NCBI RefSeq assembly: GCF_001612555.1
Contig: NZ_CP015110.1
Coordinates: 806,001-870,000 of the forward strand
Reading direction: 5' to 3'
Source of the DNA: Acinetobacter sp. TGL-Y2
GTDB taxonomy: Bacteria; Pseudomonadota; Gammaproteobacteria; Pseudomonadales; Moraxellaceae
Length of the DNA stretch: 64,000 nt
In this document: positions 27,093 through 35,869 of the stretch, in pieces
How the letters are laid out: each line of letters starts with the position of its first letter
Position numbering within the stretch: position 1 is the stretch's first letter
Made by a program: the position numbers and the translations under genes
Notes under the pieces: generated by a model
The model's database searches: none
Told to the model about the DNA's origin: nothing
What the model saw: only the letters and a program-made list of their open reading frames with translations

Positions 27093-28173
27093 GGCTTTGT
27101 TGCACAAATATTTAAAAATTAAAGCTCCCCATATCGCCTCAAATTTAAGTGATAACTTGGGTATGAGGCTGGCCTAATCCAGTGAATTTATTTTGGGCTG
27201 CTACACGTGCATGAATCTCATTGACTTTGCTTTGAAAGTTCATAGTACTGAGGTTTATTGCCCAATAATTTAATGCAATGCATCTTGGTTTCTACCAAAC
27301 TTCGGCGGTGATACCCAGCCCACTTTTTCCAAATGGCTCTTCGTTAGAAGCACTGCCTCGCAAGATTGACTGTTTTCAATAATTCATTTCTCTGCATAGA
27401 TCTCAAAGTTGTATTTTTCCAGAGCTTTGCATTTTTTCTTGGCGGAATCACCGCATGTGCTTGTCGATCTGAAATGACTTGTCTGCAATATTTTGTGTCA
27501 TAAGCCCCATCTGTATAGACAGAATTAATCTGCTCATCTGGTGGAATTTGATCAAGTAAATCCCTTAGTACTTGCGAATCACTGACATTGTTCGTCGTTA
27601 AATGAACAGCCACTATTTGCAGGGTTTTAACATCTATACCGATATGCAGTTTACGCGATTGCCGACGGTATTCAGACTGACGCTTCTTGCGTTTCCATTC
27701 GCCTTCACCTAAAAACTTAAAGCCAGTAGAGTCGATGATGAGCAGTGTATTGCGCAAGAAAGTTCATCACTACTTTTCTGATAGCTAATCGCAATATCAA
27801 TATACCTTTGACTTTACAGGTGGTGGAGTAATCTGGTGCTGTCCAATCCAGTCCATAAAATTTAATGAGGCTCTGAACAAAATCTATAACCATGCGTAAA
27901 GAGAGTCGAAATAGAGATTTGATCATGAGACAGCATTGAATAGCTATATCTGAGTAGGTTTGATTTCGTCCTTGCTTGTTTTTGAGTTGAACATACCATT
28001 GGGGGATAGGATCAAACCAAATCGAGATATTTCCTCGATTGATTAATCTTGCGCAGTATACTGCTCATATAAGAAGACCAATTGGTTGTACGGTAGATTT
28101 TAGGTCTAGGCTTATTCATTTGAAAATTATATTGTTGAATAAGCCTTTGATGGTAGGTTTGTGCAAAAAAGCC
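27093..28173 (-). mobile_element. IS5-family element, decayed
   Basis: A ~1.08-kb relic bounded by GGCTTTGTTGCACAAA on the left and the complement of GGCTTTTTTGCACAAA on the right (one mismatch apart in two). No matching target duplication is seen. The transposase on the minus strand is broken. It separates the siderophore locus from the IclR-controlled catabolic locus. Confidence 0.82.
27344..28125 (-). pseudogene. IS5-family transposase, frameshifted
   Basis: The N-terminal part starts at MNKPRPKIYRTTNWSSYMSS and loses frame near 28030 (YLDLV then stop, while QWYVQLKNKQGRNQTY continues in another frame). The middle part reads MIKSLFRLSLRMVIDFVQSL then YGLDWTAPDYSTTCK. Another frame change near 27740 leads to LLIIDSTGFKFLGEGEW with the first catalytic Asp, then VYTDGAYDTKYCRQ with the second. 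The C-terminal end, with the last Glu, is not clear. At least two frameshifts make it inactive. Confidence 0.82.
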
Positions 28174-28217
28174 TTAGAAAAATGATTTTTGATTGATGGA
28201 AGAGTTAAATTTCTTAA

Positions 28218-29033
28218 TCATCTATAAATAAATTTAGATATTTTATTGGCATAATCGATCACAAAACTAGAAACTTCTTGTTTGAATTTTTCTTCGCTAT
28301 ACGTACTCAACGGGCAGCTAACAGAAAGTACTGCTGTCATCTCTTGAGTAGATTGATTATGTATGGGCGATGCACACGCAGCCATATCATTATTAAAATG
28401 TCCCCAACTGACCATGCAGGGCTGTTCTTTTACCATTTTCAAACGCGCTAAAAGCGCTTCGATGTTACGCGGTGTGATCTCAGAATAAACTTTCCAATCT
28501 GTAAAATTTTGATAACGTTTGATCACTTCTGATTCTGGCAAATCTGCTAATAATAACTGACCAATAACGGTTGCATGCGCATGCCAGCGTGTTCCTACAT
28601 GAATGTTACTTGTAAACGCACCTGTTGACTGCATATTGCTGATGAAAACAATATCAGTATTTTCTAAAATAGAAAGATGCACCGCAATTTTGATTTTATC
28701 GCGAAGTTCACGCATCAGGGGCAAGGCTAATTCTGTCATAGATGATTTAGAAAGACTATTAAATCCTAACTCCATAACGTTACTGTTCAGAGCATAGGTC
28801 TTTTGTGACATTTTCCTTAAATAACCACAAAACTCTAACGTATAGATTAAGCGAAAAGCACTTGAACGATTAACATCTAATTTTTCTGCAATTTCAGAAA
28901 TTGTCATTTCCTGATTATGCTCATCAAATAATGCAAGAATTGATAAACCTCGCACCAAGCCCGGGACTAAGTATCGATCTTCATTTTTATGGGTGTCTTG
29001 TTCAAATACAACGTCTGTTTGAGTAGAGCTCAT
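28218..29033 (-). CDS. IclR-family transcriptional regulator of the catabolic locus
   Basis: A 271-residue IclR-family regulator. The N-terminal winged HTH is at residues 27-75 (GLSILALFDEHNQE, ISEIAEKLDVNRSSAFRLIY), and the C-terminal IclR effector-binding domain contains HATVIGQLLLADLPESEV and the typical end VLSVSCPLSTYSEE. It is transcribed away from the ferredoxin-oxygenase operon, with 262 bases between the two starts. The arrangement and family (PobR/PcaU-like regulators of aromatic catabolism) suggest it controls that operon in response to the substrate or an intermediate. A perfect palindrome lies just upstream of its own start. Confidence 0.9.
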   Translation of the reverse strand: MSSTQTDVVFEQDTHKNEDRYLVPGLVRGLSILALFDEHNQEMTISEIAEKLDVNRSSAFRLIYTLEFCGYLRKMSQKTYALNSNVMELGFNSLSKSSMTELALPLMRELRDKIKIAVHLSILENTDIVFISNMQSTGAFTSNIHVGTRWHAHATVIGQLLLADLPESEVIKRYQNFTDWKVYSEITPRNIEALLARLKMVKEQPCMVSWGHFNNDMAACASPIHNQSTQEMTAVLSVSCPLSTYSEEKFKQEVSSFVIDYANKISKFIYR

Positions 29034-29065
29034 CTATAAATTGACCTTCACGATTTTTAAATTTG

Positions 29066-29079
29066 ACCCAAATTTGGGT
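29066..29079. promoter_or_regulatory. ACCCAAATTTGGGT palindrome, candidate IclR operator
   Basis: A perfect 14-bp palindrome, 33 bases upstream of the regulator ATG and inside the divergent promoter region. IclR proteins bind short palindromes of this size, so self-regulation is plausible. No copy was noticed elsewhere in the intergenic regions of the locus. Confidence 0.6.
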
Positions 29080-29208
29080 GTTTTCACACGATATTTTAGC
29101 ATTATAAATCACTTAGATGGAGTTTACATATAAAACAATATTCCCTATATAAAACGTTACAATATGTTTAATTTTAATAAGTAAATGATTTATTTAATTA
29201 AATAATAT

Positions 29209-29236
29209 TTGACAAAGATTTGAGTTAAAGTTTAAT
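29209..29236 (+). promoter_or_regulatory. Possible -35/-10 promoter of the oxygenase operon
   Basis: TTGACA (29209-29214) and TTTAAT (29231-29236), 16 bases apart, lie about 60 bases before the ferredoxin start. The -35 box is a perfect match, the -10 is weak, which would fit an activator-dependent promoter. Confidence 0.5.
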
Positions 29237-29295
29237 CTTGTTTTGTGTTTTAAATATCAAATAAAGTTTTACTAGTGAAACATGGAGGTTCTCTC

Positions 29296-29601
29296 GTGAA
29301 TTGGATATCAGTTTGTAAAGTAGATGAAGTGGCAGAAGAAGAACCAAAGGCGATTGAGATCAATGACAAAAAAATTGGTGTCTTTGTTATAGAAGAAAAA
29401 TATTTTGCAATTGAAAATGTTTGCCCTCATGCATTTGCTTTATTGACAGAAGGATTTATTGAGGATTCAACTGTTGAATGTCCATTGCATGAGGCAATTT
29501 TCGATATACCCACTGGACGTTTGGAAAGTGGTCCAGGTTGCAGAGATTTATGCACATATCCTGCACGCGTTGAAAACGGAGAAATTCAAATTCAACTTTG
29601 A
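29296..29601 (+). CDS. Rieske-type [2Fe-2S] ferredoxin
   Basis: A 101-residue Rieske ferredoxin that passes electrons from the FAD reductase to the oxygenase. The cluster ligands are CPHAFALL and, 18 residues on, CPLHEAIFD (C-x-H and C-x2-H). A start at GTG 29296 is chosen, since GGAGG lies 7 bases upstream; an upstream in-frame GTG at 29275 has no ribosome site. It is the first gene of the operon, 26 bases before the small HTH-like gene. Such ferredoxins belong to three-component ring-hydroxylating systems like the carbazole dioxygenase. Confidence 0.9.
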   Translation: MNWISVCKVDEVAEEEPKAIEINDKKIGVFVIEEKYFAIENVCPHAFALLTEGFIEDSTVECPLHEAIFDIPTGRLESGPGCRDLCTYPARVENGEIQIQL

Positions 29602-29627
29602 AAATGGATGAATAGGGAAGTTATCAA

Positions 29628-29927
29628 ATGAAACAATATAACGAAAAGCTAGCAAGATGGATTTACTCAACCCCTTCAAGCGATGCGGGTATTAATAATA
29701 TTCAAATCCCAGGTCAGGTTGAGCATCTGGTATGGCAAAACCGTTACAAAGAACCGAGTTCGTATGAGCAAGATTTTGTTCAGCATTTGCTTCAAGCATT
29801 TAGCAATGATGTGACTGAAATAAATGATTTGGTTGAGACTTTAAATCAACAGGGTTTTAGAGAGGAATCTGGTGAGCTATGGACTGTTGAGAATTTTTCA
29901 ACTGAGATGCAGCGCTTAGGTTACTAA
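29628..29927 (+). CDS. Small protein with recombinase-like HTH segment
   Basis: A 99-residue soluble protein. The C-terminal third (LVETLNQQGFREESGELWTVENFSTEMQRLGY) resembles the HTH seen in serine recombinases (LN..G....G..WT....L..GY). The N-terminal part (LARWIYSTPSSDAGINNIQIPG) is not recognised. Proteins of this kind occur beside Rieske oxygenases in other bacteria, to my recollection, with unknown role. It sits between the ferredoxin and oxygenase genes, co-oriented with short gaps, so it is probably required by the system. It might be a small subunit, an assembly factor or a regulator. Confidence 0.6.
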   Translation: MKQYNEKLARWIYSTPSSDAGINNIQIPGQVEHLVWQNRYKEPSSYEQDFVQHLLQAFSNDVTEINDLVETLNQQGFREESGELWTVENFSTEMQRLGY

Positions 29928-29945
29928 CGGGATAAGGACATCATC

Positions 29946-31013
29946 ATGACAACAGCAGAAATAAATGTTGAGCAATATCTTGAGCTTGGTCTTCGTGATC
30001 AATGGCATCCAGTATTAGCAAGTTGGGAAGTTGGGTCAAACCCAGTGGGTATTACGCGCTTAGGCGAAAATATTGTGGTATGGCGTGATGACAAAGGTCA
30101 AATTCACGCTTTGGAAGATCGTTGTCCACACCGTGGTGCACGACTGTCTTTGGGTTGGAATTTGGGTGATCGTCTTGCATGTTGGTATCACGGGGTGGAA
30201 GTTCGTCATGATGGCGTCGTTGAAGATGTACCCGCCGTACATGATTGTCCATTAAAAGGCAGTGATTGTGTTAAAACCTATCCAGTACAAGAATTACATG
30301 ATGCAATTTTTATCTGGTTTGGTATTGATGCATCAGAAGCACCTACTGAATTAGTGCTTCCTGAGCAGCTTGCCAGTGACGAGTGGAGTTCATTTCTTTG
30401 CATGGCGGATTGGAAAGTCAACCATCAATATGCGATTGATAATGTAATGGATCCAATGCATGGCACATATTTGCATTGCACATCGCATTCTATGGCGGAT
30501 GGTGAAAGAACAGCTGAAATGAAGCATCGTCCGACCAAAGATGGCTTTGTTTTTGAAAAAGAAGGTCAAACAGGTGTGAATTTTGACTGGGTTGAATACG
30601 GTCAAACAGGTACAGCTTGGTTACGTCTTTCTATTCCTTATCGTAAGTCTTTTGGTCCCGGTGGTGTATTTTGGATTGTTGGTTTTGCAACGCCCATTGA
30701 TGAAAAAAATACACGCGTGTTCTTCTGGCGATGCCGCAAGGTTTCGGGGTGGCAACGTAATGTTTGGCGTTTCTTGTATCGCAATCATTTAGAGCAATTG
30801 CATTGGGACGTGTTAGAGCAAGATCGAATTATTCTTGAAAATCTCGCACCAAATGCACGTAAACACGAATTCCTTTATCAGCACGATGTGGGTTTATCTC
30901 GCTTACGCCGCCTAATGAAAAAGGAAGCTGAGAAGCAAATCAAAAAAATCACGGCACTTCGTACTGCTCAAAATGAGAACCGTATTGAAATGAAGGAAGT
31001 GTCTCATGGCTAG
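29946..31013 (+). CDS. Rieske non-heme iron oxygenase, alpha subunit
   Basis: A 355-residue oxygenase. The Rieske ligands are CPHRGARLS (about residues 60-62) and CWYHGVEV (about 79-82). The mononuclear iron site is D165-N-V-M-D169-P-M-H172 with H177, matching D-x3-D-x2-H-x4-H. The small size without a beta subunit suggests a homotrimer of the carbazole or phthalate dioxygenase class. Electrons would come from the ferredoxin (29296) and FAD reductase (32739) of the same operon. The end overlaps the SDR start by 8 bases. Substrate unknown; an aromatic or cyclic compound is likely. Confidence 0.92.
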   Translation: MTTAEINVEQYLELGLRDQWHPVLASWEVGSNPVGITRLGENIVVWRDDKGQIHALEDRCPHRGARLSLGWNLGDRLACWYHGVEVRHDGVVEDVPAVHDCPLKGSDCVKTYPVQELHDAIFIWFGIDASEAPTELVLPEQLASDEWSSFLCMADWKVNHQYAIDNVMDPMHGTYLHCTSHSMADGERTAEMKHRPTKDGFVFEKEGQTGVNFDWVEYGQTGTAWLRLSIPYRKSFGPGGVFWIVGFATPIDEKNTRVFFWRCRKVSGWQRNVWRFLYRNHLEQLHWDVLEQDRIILENLAPNARKHEFLYQHDVGLSRLRRLMKKEAEKQIKKITALRTAQNENRIEMKEVSHG

Positions 31014-31770
31014 TTTACCCATTTTAGCAGGTAAGCGCATTTTGGTCACAGGTGCGGCGAGAGGTTTAGGGCGTGACTTTGCACAAGCAGTAGCAGAAGC
31101 AGGCGCAGCCGTGGTTATGGCCGATATCTTAGCTGAGCTTGTTCAAAAAGAAGCGCTGACGCTTGCTGAAAAAGGCCTAAACGTTTCAGCTATCACGATC
31201 GATTTGAGTCAAAAAGAATCCATTCAAACGGCAGTTGAAACAGCTGTTGAGCGACTTTCAGGTTTAGATGGCTTAATCAATTGTGCAGCACTAGCAACAG
31301 GCGTTGGTGGTGTATCCATGATGGAATATGACGAAGATCTTTGGGATCGCGTGATGACTGTAAATGTAAAAGGCACATGGTTAGTCACACAAGCATGTGT
31401 CCCGCATTTAAAGAAATCAGGTGCAGGAAAAATCGTCAATATTGCGTCCGACACGGCCATGTGGGGTGCACAAAAATTAATGGCCTATGTTGCCAGTAAA
31501 GGTGCAATTATTTCCATGACGCGCTCCATGGCACGTGAACTCGGCGAAGACAATATTTGTGTCAACACCCTCAGCCCCGGTTTAACGCTAGTAGAAGCAA
31601 CAGAATATGTACCCCAAGCGCGTCATGATTTGTATGTCAATGGAAGAGCAATACAGCGTCAACAACATCCACAGGATTTAAACGGCACAGCGATTTATCT
31701 GCTTTCAGATATGTCTTCTTTTGTGACGGGACAAAATATTCTTGTGAATGGCGGCTTTGTTTTTAATTAA
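31006..31770 (+). CDS. SDR dehydrogenase, candidate cis-diol dehydrogenase
   Basis: A 254-residue short-chain dehydrogenase. NAD(P)-binding TGAARGLG is at residues 16-23, LINCAALATG follows, Ser and Y-x3-K of the active site are in IASD and YVASK, and LSPGL and VTGQNILVNGGF close the fold. Coupled by overlap to the oxygenase gene, so it probably oxidises the dihydrodiol made by the oxygenase to a catechol-type product. This is inferred from position; other hydroxy substrates are possible. Confidence 0.88.
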   Translation: MASLPILAGKRILVTGAARGLGRDFAQAVAEAGAAVVMADILAELVQKEALTLAEKGLNVSAITIDLSQKESIQTAVETAVERLSGLDGLINCAALATGVGGVSMMEYDEDLWDRVMTVNVKGTWLVTQACVPHLKKSGAGKIVNIASDTAMWGAQKLMAYVASKGAIISMTRSMARELGEDNICVNTLSPGLTLVEATEYVPQARHDLYVNGRAIQRQQHPQDLNGTAIYLLSDMSSFVTGQNILVNGGFVFN

Positions 31771-31780
31771 GGAGCAACAC

Positions 31781-32710
31781 ATGATTACAGGAATAGAAGT
31801 TTTAAAGTTCGGTGTTGAAAATCGTGAAGAAGCAAAGACTTTTTTAACAGATTTTGGTTTGACTGCGACCGCTTCAGACATTGATGCTACAGATCTTTAT
31901 CAAACTCAAAATGGCTGCAAGATTTATTTATTTGATCTTACAGACGAACGTTTACCAGAGGCTATTGAGACAGGTTCAACGCTTCGTGAAGTGACATGGG
32001 GTGTGGAAAATGAGCAAGATTTTGAACGTCTCAATCTAAACCTAGCAAACGAACCTGGATTTATCAGTTCTTCAAATAAAGTGCAATGTCTTGATCCGAA
32101 CGGTATGACCATTGTTTTCGAAAAAACAATCACCAAAGATATGCCGCAAGCTAAAACCGAAGGAATTAATCAATTTGGCAATGTACAGCGTGTAAATGCG
32201 GCAAGTCCTGTTTATGAAAAAGCAGAACCTGTAGATATTGGTCATGTGGTGTTTTTTACGCCAAATTTAGCCACGACTCAAGCTTTCTATATTGAAAAAT
32301 TAGGCTTTTATTTGTCAGATGCGTATACCGATCGTGGGGCTTTTTTGCGCTGCCGCGGTGAAGGTTTCCATCATGATTTATTCTTACTTTCTATTCCCAA
32401 TAAACCTGCGGGTTTAAACCATGTGGCCTTTGTTGTTCGTGATATTCACGAAGTGATTGGTGGTGGTTTAAGTATGAATCGCCAATCGTGGTCAACCTTT
32501 ATTGGTCCTGGTCGTCATCCTATTTCATCTGCATATTTTTGGTATGTACATTCTCCATTAGGGGGCGCATTTGAGTATTACACCAATGATGACTATTTGA
32601 CTGAAGATTGGCAACCACGTGAGGAAGAACATCGCTTGGAATTATTTACTGAATGGGCGATTGAGGGGGGGCTAGACCATGAAACACGTCGTCAAGTGAA
32701 ACCTGCATAA
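31781..32710 (+). CDS. Two-domain VOC protein, candidate extradiol dioxygenase
   Basis: A 309-residue protein with two vicinal-oxygen-chelate domains, the layout of type I extradiol dioxygenases. The C-terminal domain carries the likely iron ligands: His in DIGHVVFFTP, His in LNHVAFVV and Glu in GAFEYYTND. The ATG at 31781 is preceded by GGAG; an upstream GTG is less likely. In the pathway it would cleave the catechol ring made by the oxygenase and SDR. The family also includes non-dioxygenase members, so ring cleavage is an inference. Confidence 0.82.
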   Translation: MITGIEVLKFGVENREEAKTFLTDFGLTATASDIDATDLYQTQNGCKIYLFDLTDERLPEAIETGSTLREVTWGVENEQDFERLNLNLANEPGFISSSNKVQCLDPNGMTIVFEKTITKDMPQAKTEGINQFGNVQRVNAASPVYEKAEPVDIGHVVFFTPNLATTQAFYIEKLGFYLSDAYTDRGAFLRCRGEGFHHDLFLLSIPNKPAGLNHVAFVVRDIHEVIGGGLSMNRQSWSTFIGPGRHPISSAYFWYVHSPLGGAFEYYTNDDYLTEDWQPREEEHRLELFTEWAIEGGLDHETRRQVKPA

Positions 32711-32738
32711 TTCATTCAAAGATAAGGAAGTCGACAAC

Positions 32739-33947
32739 ATGAATAAAATTGTGATTGTAGGTGCAGGGCAAGCTGCGGGTTGGGCAGTTCATACCTTAAG
32801 ACATCAAGGGTATGACGGTGAAATTCATGTTGTATCGAACGAAGAGCATGTTTTTTATGAACGTCCGCCATTATCAAAACAAGTGTTATCTCAAGAAGCA
32901 TCTGAAGAAAGTTTAAATTTATTTTCTACCGAGCAATTAAAGGATTTCTCTATCGTTTGGCATAAGCCAGATCATGCAGTAAAACTGGACAAGGCAGATA
33001 AAACTGTACTTTTAGAAAGTGGCAAGGTTTTGGCTTATGACAAGCTGTTGATTGCCACGGGCAGCCGAGCACGTATTCCTGTTTCTGCTTGGTCGAGCAT
33101 GCACAATGTTTACACCATGCGCGATATTAAAGACTGCCAAAAATTGGCAGAAAAATTAAAATCTTCAGAACACATTGCTGTGATTGGAGGTGGCTGGATT
33201 GGTCTTGAAATTGCAGCTACCGCGCGTAAGCAAGGCAAGAATGTTGAAGTTTTTGAATACGGCTCACGTCTGTGTGCCAGAAGTGTAAGTCCTGAAGTCT
33301 CTGCGTTTTTAAAGCAATTGCATGAAGATGCAGGTACGGCTATTCATTTGAATGCAACGACATTGCATTTGATTGAAACTGTAGATCAAAAAGTGGAAGT
33401 GTTTGATGCAAATATCAAACTTAAACAGTTTGATTGTGTAGTGGTCGGTGCAGGGGCTGAAATTGCCAAAGAACTCGCAACTGCCGCAGCGCTAGACGTG
33501 AAAGATGGGATTGTTGTGAATGAATATGGTCAATCTTCTGACCCAGATATTTATGCAGCAGGGGATGTCGCCATTCACCCAAGTTTAGGTTACTGCATTC
33601 AGTCTTGGGCCAATGCGCAAAATCAAGCGATATCAGCAGCAAAATCGATGTTAGGTGAAATGACGTCTTACCAAGATATTCCTTGGTTATGGTCAGATCA
33701 ATATCAATGCAATATTCAAATTTTGGGGACCTATCAACCTGAACAAACTGCGCAGGTTGTGGTGCGCAATACAAATTCAACTCAGCAATGTTTTTTCTAT
33801 CTCAACAGTAAAAATCAACTGATTAATATGATAGCGGTAAATGATTCAAAAATTGTAAAGCTCGCCAAGAGATGGATAGCCAGCGACAAAACACTTGATC
33901 CCCAGCAACTACAAGATACAGATTTTAATTTAATGAAATTGAAGTAG
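32739..33947 (+). CDS. FAD-dependent ferredoxin reductase
   Basis: A 402-residue reductase of the BphA4/RhlA4 type, which takes electrons from NAD(P)H to the Rieske ferredoxin. The FAD-binding motif is VGAGQAAGWAVHTLR at the start, the NADH-binding motif is VIGGGWIGLEIAATARKQG, and YAAGDVAIHPS is the second FAD motif. ERPPLSK after the first strand is typical. It lies 28 bases after the VOC gene and completes the three-component electron chain. Confidence 0.92.
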   Translation: MNKIVIVGAGQAAGWAVHTLRHQGYDGEIHVVSNEEHVFYERPPLSKQVLSQEASEESLNLFSTEQLKDFSIVWHKPDHAVKLDKADKTVLLESGKVLAYDKLLIATGSRARIPVSAWSSMHNVYTMRDIKDCQKLAEKLKSSEHIAVIGGGWIGLEIAATARKQGKNVEVFEYGSRLCARSVSPEVSAFLKQLHEDAGTAIHLNATTLHLIETVDQKVEVFDANIKLKQFDCVVVGAGAEIAKELATAAALDVKDGIVVNEYGQSSDPDIYAAGDVAIHPSLGYCIQSWANAQNQAISAAKSMLGEMTSYQDIPWLWSDQYQCNIQILGTYQPEQTAQVVVRNTNSTQQCFFYLNSKNQLINMIAVNDSKIVKLAKRWIASDKTLDPQQLQDTDFNLMKLK

Positions 33948-33991
33948 CCGAGATAAAGGGCTCAATAAGAACATATTCGAAGGAACGAACC

Positions 33992-35215
33992 ATGGATAGT
34001 GAAACAAAAACAGGTATAAAGCATTGGATACCGGCAGTCATTTTAATGATCTGCGTGATACTCGCATTTTTTGACAAGATTAGTATCGCGGTCTTGTTTT
34101 CCGATTCAACCTTCCAAAACGCAATGGGTATTGGTCAGGATAAGGCAAAACTTGGATGGCTCATGACCAGTTTCTTACTGGCATATGGTTTTTCATCGAT
34201 GTTCTTAAGTTTTTTAGGGGATATCTTTTGCCCTAAAAAGATGTTGTTTTGGAGTGTCGCTTCATGGGGCGTACTCATGTTTGCTATGGGCTTCGCAAAT
34301 GATTATTCGACTATGATTACCCTGCGAATATTATTGGGTTTAGCAGAAGGACCACTTTTTGCTCTCGCTTATACCATTGTAAAACAAACGTATACAGACC
34401 GTCAGCAAGCGCGCGCATCAACGATGTTTTTGTTGGGTACACCCATAGGTGCATTTTTGGGATTTCCCATTACCGCATTCGTGTTGGCACATTATGATTG
34501 GCACAGCACCTTCTTCGTAATGGGAAGTATCACCTTTCTCGTACTGGCTTTGATTGTATTCGGTTTACGTCATTTACAGTTGAAACGTACCGTAGATATT
34601 GAAGGTACAGGCAAACGCGTTAATTTCAAAGTACATCTTTCAAATACCAAATCACTATTAACCAATTCTGCATTTTGGTTGCTGTGTATTTTTAATATTG
34701 CCTTGATGACTTACTTATGGGGCCTCAATAGCTGGGTACCTTCTTATCTTATTCAAGACAAAGGTTTCAACTTAAAAGAGTTCGGTATTTATTCAAGTTT
34801 CCCTTTCATTGCCATGCTGTTTGGCGAAATTATTGGTGCGGTACTTTCTGACAAACTCGGTAAACGTGCCATTCAAGTCAGCGGTGGGTTATTCGTTGCT
34901 GGTGTGTTCATGTATCTCATGGTCATTGCGACAAACCCAGCCATGGTGATTCTTGCAATGTCGCTCAGTGCTATGGCTTGGGGCTTCGGTGTGGCAGCTG
35001 TTTTTGCGCTCCTCGCTCGAATCACAACAGCAGATGTGGGTGCTACAGCAGGTGGTATTTTCAATGGACTTGGTAACTTTGCAAGTGCAGCAGCGCCAGT
35101 GATGATTGGTGCAATTGTGATGCAAACAGGAAGTTTCAACTTAGGGATTACGTTCCTTGCAGCTTTTGCAGTGATCGGATCATTTTTCCTGATTCCACTG
35201 TTGAAACGCTACTAA
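33992..35215 (+). CDS. MFS transporter, candidate substrate importer
   Basis: A 407-residue, 12-helix MFS protein. The region ILAFFDKISIAVLFSD in helix 1 and the loop GDIFCPKKMLFW place it in the anion:cation symporter (ACS) group, which imports organic acids. It lies 44 bases after the reductase gene, in line with the operon. A role in bringing in the substrate is inferred. Confidence 0.87.
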   Translation: MDSETKTGIKHWIPAVILMICVILAFFDKISIAVLFSDSTFQNAMGIGQDKAKLGWLMTSFLLAYGFSSMFLSFLGDIFCPKKMLFWSVASWGVLMFAMGFANDYSTMITLRILLGLAEGPLFALAYTIVKQTYTDRQQARASTMFLLGTPIGAFLGFPITAFVLAHYDWHSTFFVMGSITFLVLALIVFGLRHLQLKRTVDIEGTGKRVNFKVHLSNTKSLLTNSAFWLLCIFNIALMTYLWGLNSWVPSYLIQDKGFNLKEFGIYSSFPFIAMLFGEIIGAVLSDKLGKRAIQVSGGLFVAGVFMYLMVIATNPAMVILAMSLSAMAWGFGVAAVFALLARITTADVGATAGGIFNGLGNFASAAAPVMIGAIVMQTGSFNLGITFLAAFAVIGSFFLIPLLKRY

Positions 35216-35227
35216 AACCAAAATTGT

Positions 35228-35247
35228 TCTCATCACAGTGGTGAGAG
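35228..35247 (+). other. Hairpin in the leader of the second half of the locus
   Basis: CTCATCAC and GTGGTGAG can pair (one G-U pair) around a short loop, in the 111-base gap between the MFS and cupin genes. It has no T-run, so it is not a clear terminator; it may tune read-through or RNA stability. Confidence 0.35.
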
Positions 35248-35326
35248 GAAAACGAAATTTAATAAACGGACTGAATCAATTATTGAGTCATCAAGATTCT
35301 GTCCAAACCTTGAAGGAGTGAGTTTC

Positions 35327-35848
35327 ATGTCAACTCAGCAATTTGAATCTTGGATGCAACCAGAAGACAAAACTTTAGAAGAATGGATGGATGGACGTAT
35401 TGCTCGCTTTGAAACGCGTAAATATGATTTTGATGCTTTGAAGTTTCAGGCAGATTACGATCCTAAATACCGCCGTGCGCAAATGCGTTATATGGGTACG
35501 GGTGCGACAGGCGTTGCGAATGATGGCAACACAGTCCCTGCTGAAAACTTCACTTTCTCAACGATGGTACTTCCACCGCAATGCGAAGGTCCACTACATA
35601 TTCATCACGATGTAGAAGAAGTCTTTTTCATGCTTCGTGGCGAGATTGATTTATTCATCGAACATGAAGGTCAGAAATTTACAACACGTTTAAATGAGCG
35701 TGATTTGATTTCAATCCCTCCAGGAATTTATCGCGGCTTATTTAATCCTGGACAAGATGATGCCTTGATGTGTGTGATGTTAGGTACAGGGAAACCCACC
35801 ATTCCGAATTATCCACCTGAGCATCCACTGTCTCAAATTAAGCGCTAA
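35327..35848 (+). CDS. Cupin-domain protein
   Basis: A 173-residue single-domain cupin. The metal motif 1 is PLHIHHDVEEVFFMLRGEIDL (GxHxH-like with H-H, then Glu), and motif 2 is ISIPPGIYRGLFNPG, in which Tyr/Arg replaces the usual His. The ATG at 35327 has AAGGAG 8 bases upstream. Cupins in catabolic operons may be dioxygenases, isomerases or binding proteins; the role here is unknown. Conserved tail EHPLSQIKR. Confidence 0.78.
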   Translation: MSTQQFESWMQPEDKTLEEWMDGRIARFETRKYDFDALKFQADYDPKYRRAQMRYMGTGATGVANDGNTVPAENFTFSTMVLPPQCEGPLHIHHDVEEVFFMLRGEIDLFIEHEGQKFTTRLNERDLISIPPGIYRGLFNPGQDDALMCVMLGTGKPTIPNYPPEHPLSQIKR

Positions 35849-35869
35849 TTTTACACAGGATACGAAGTG

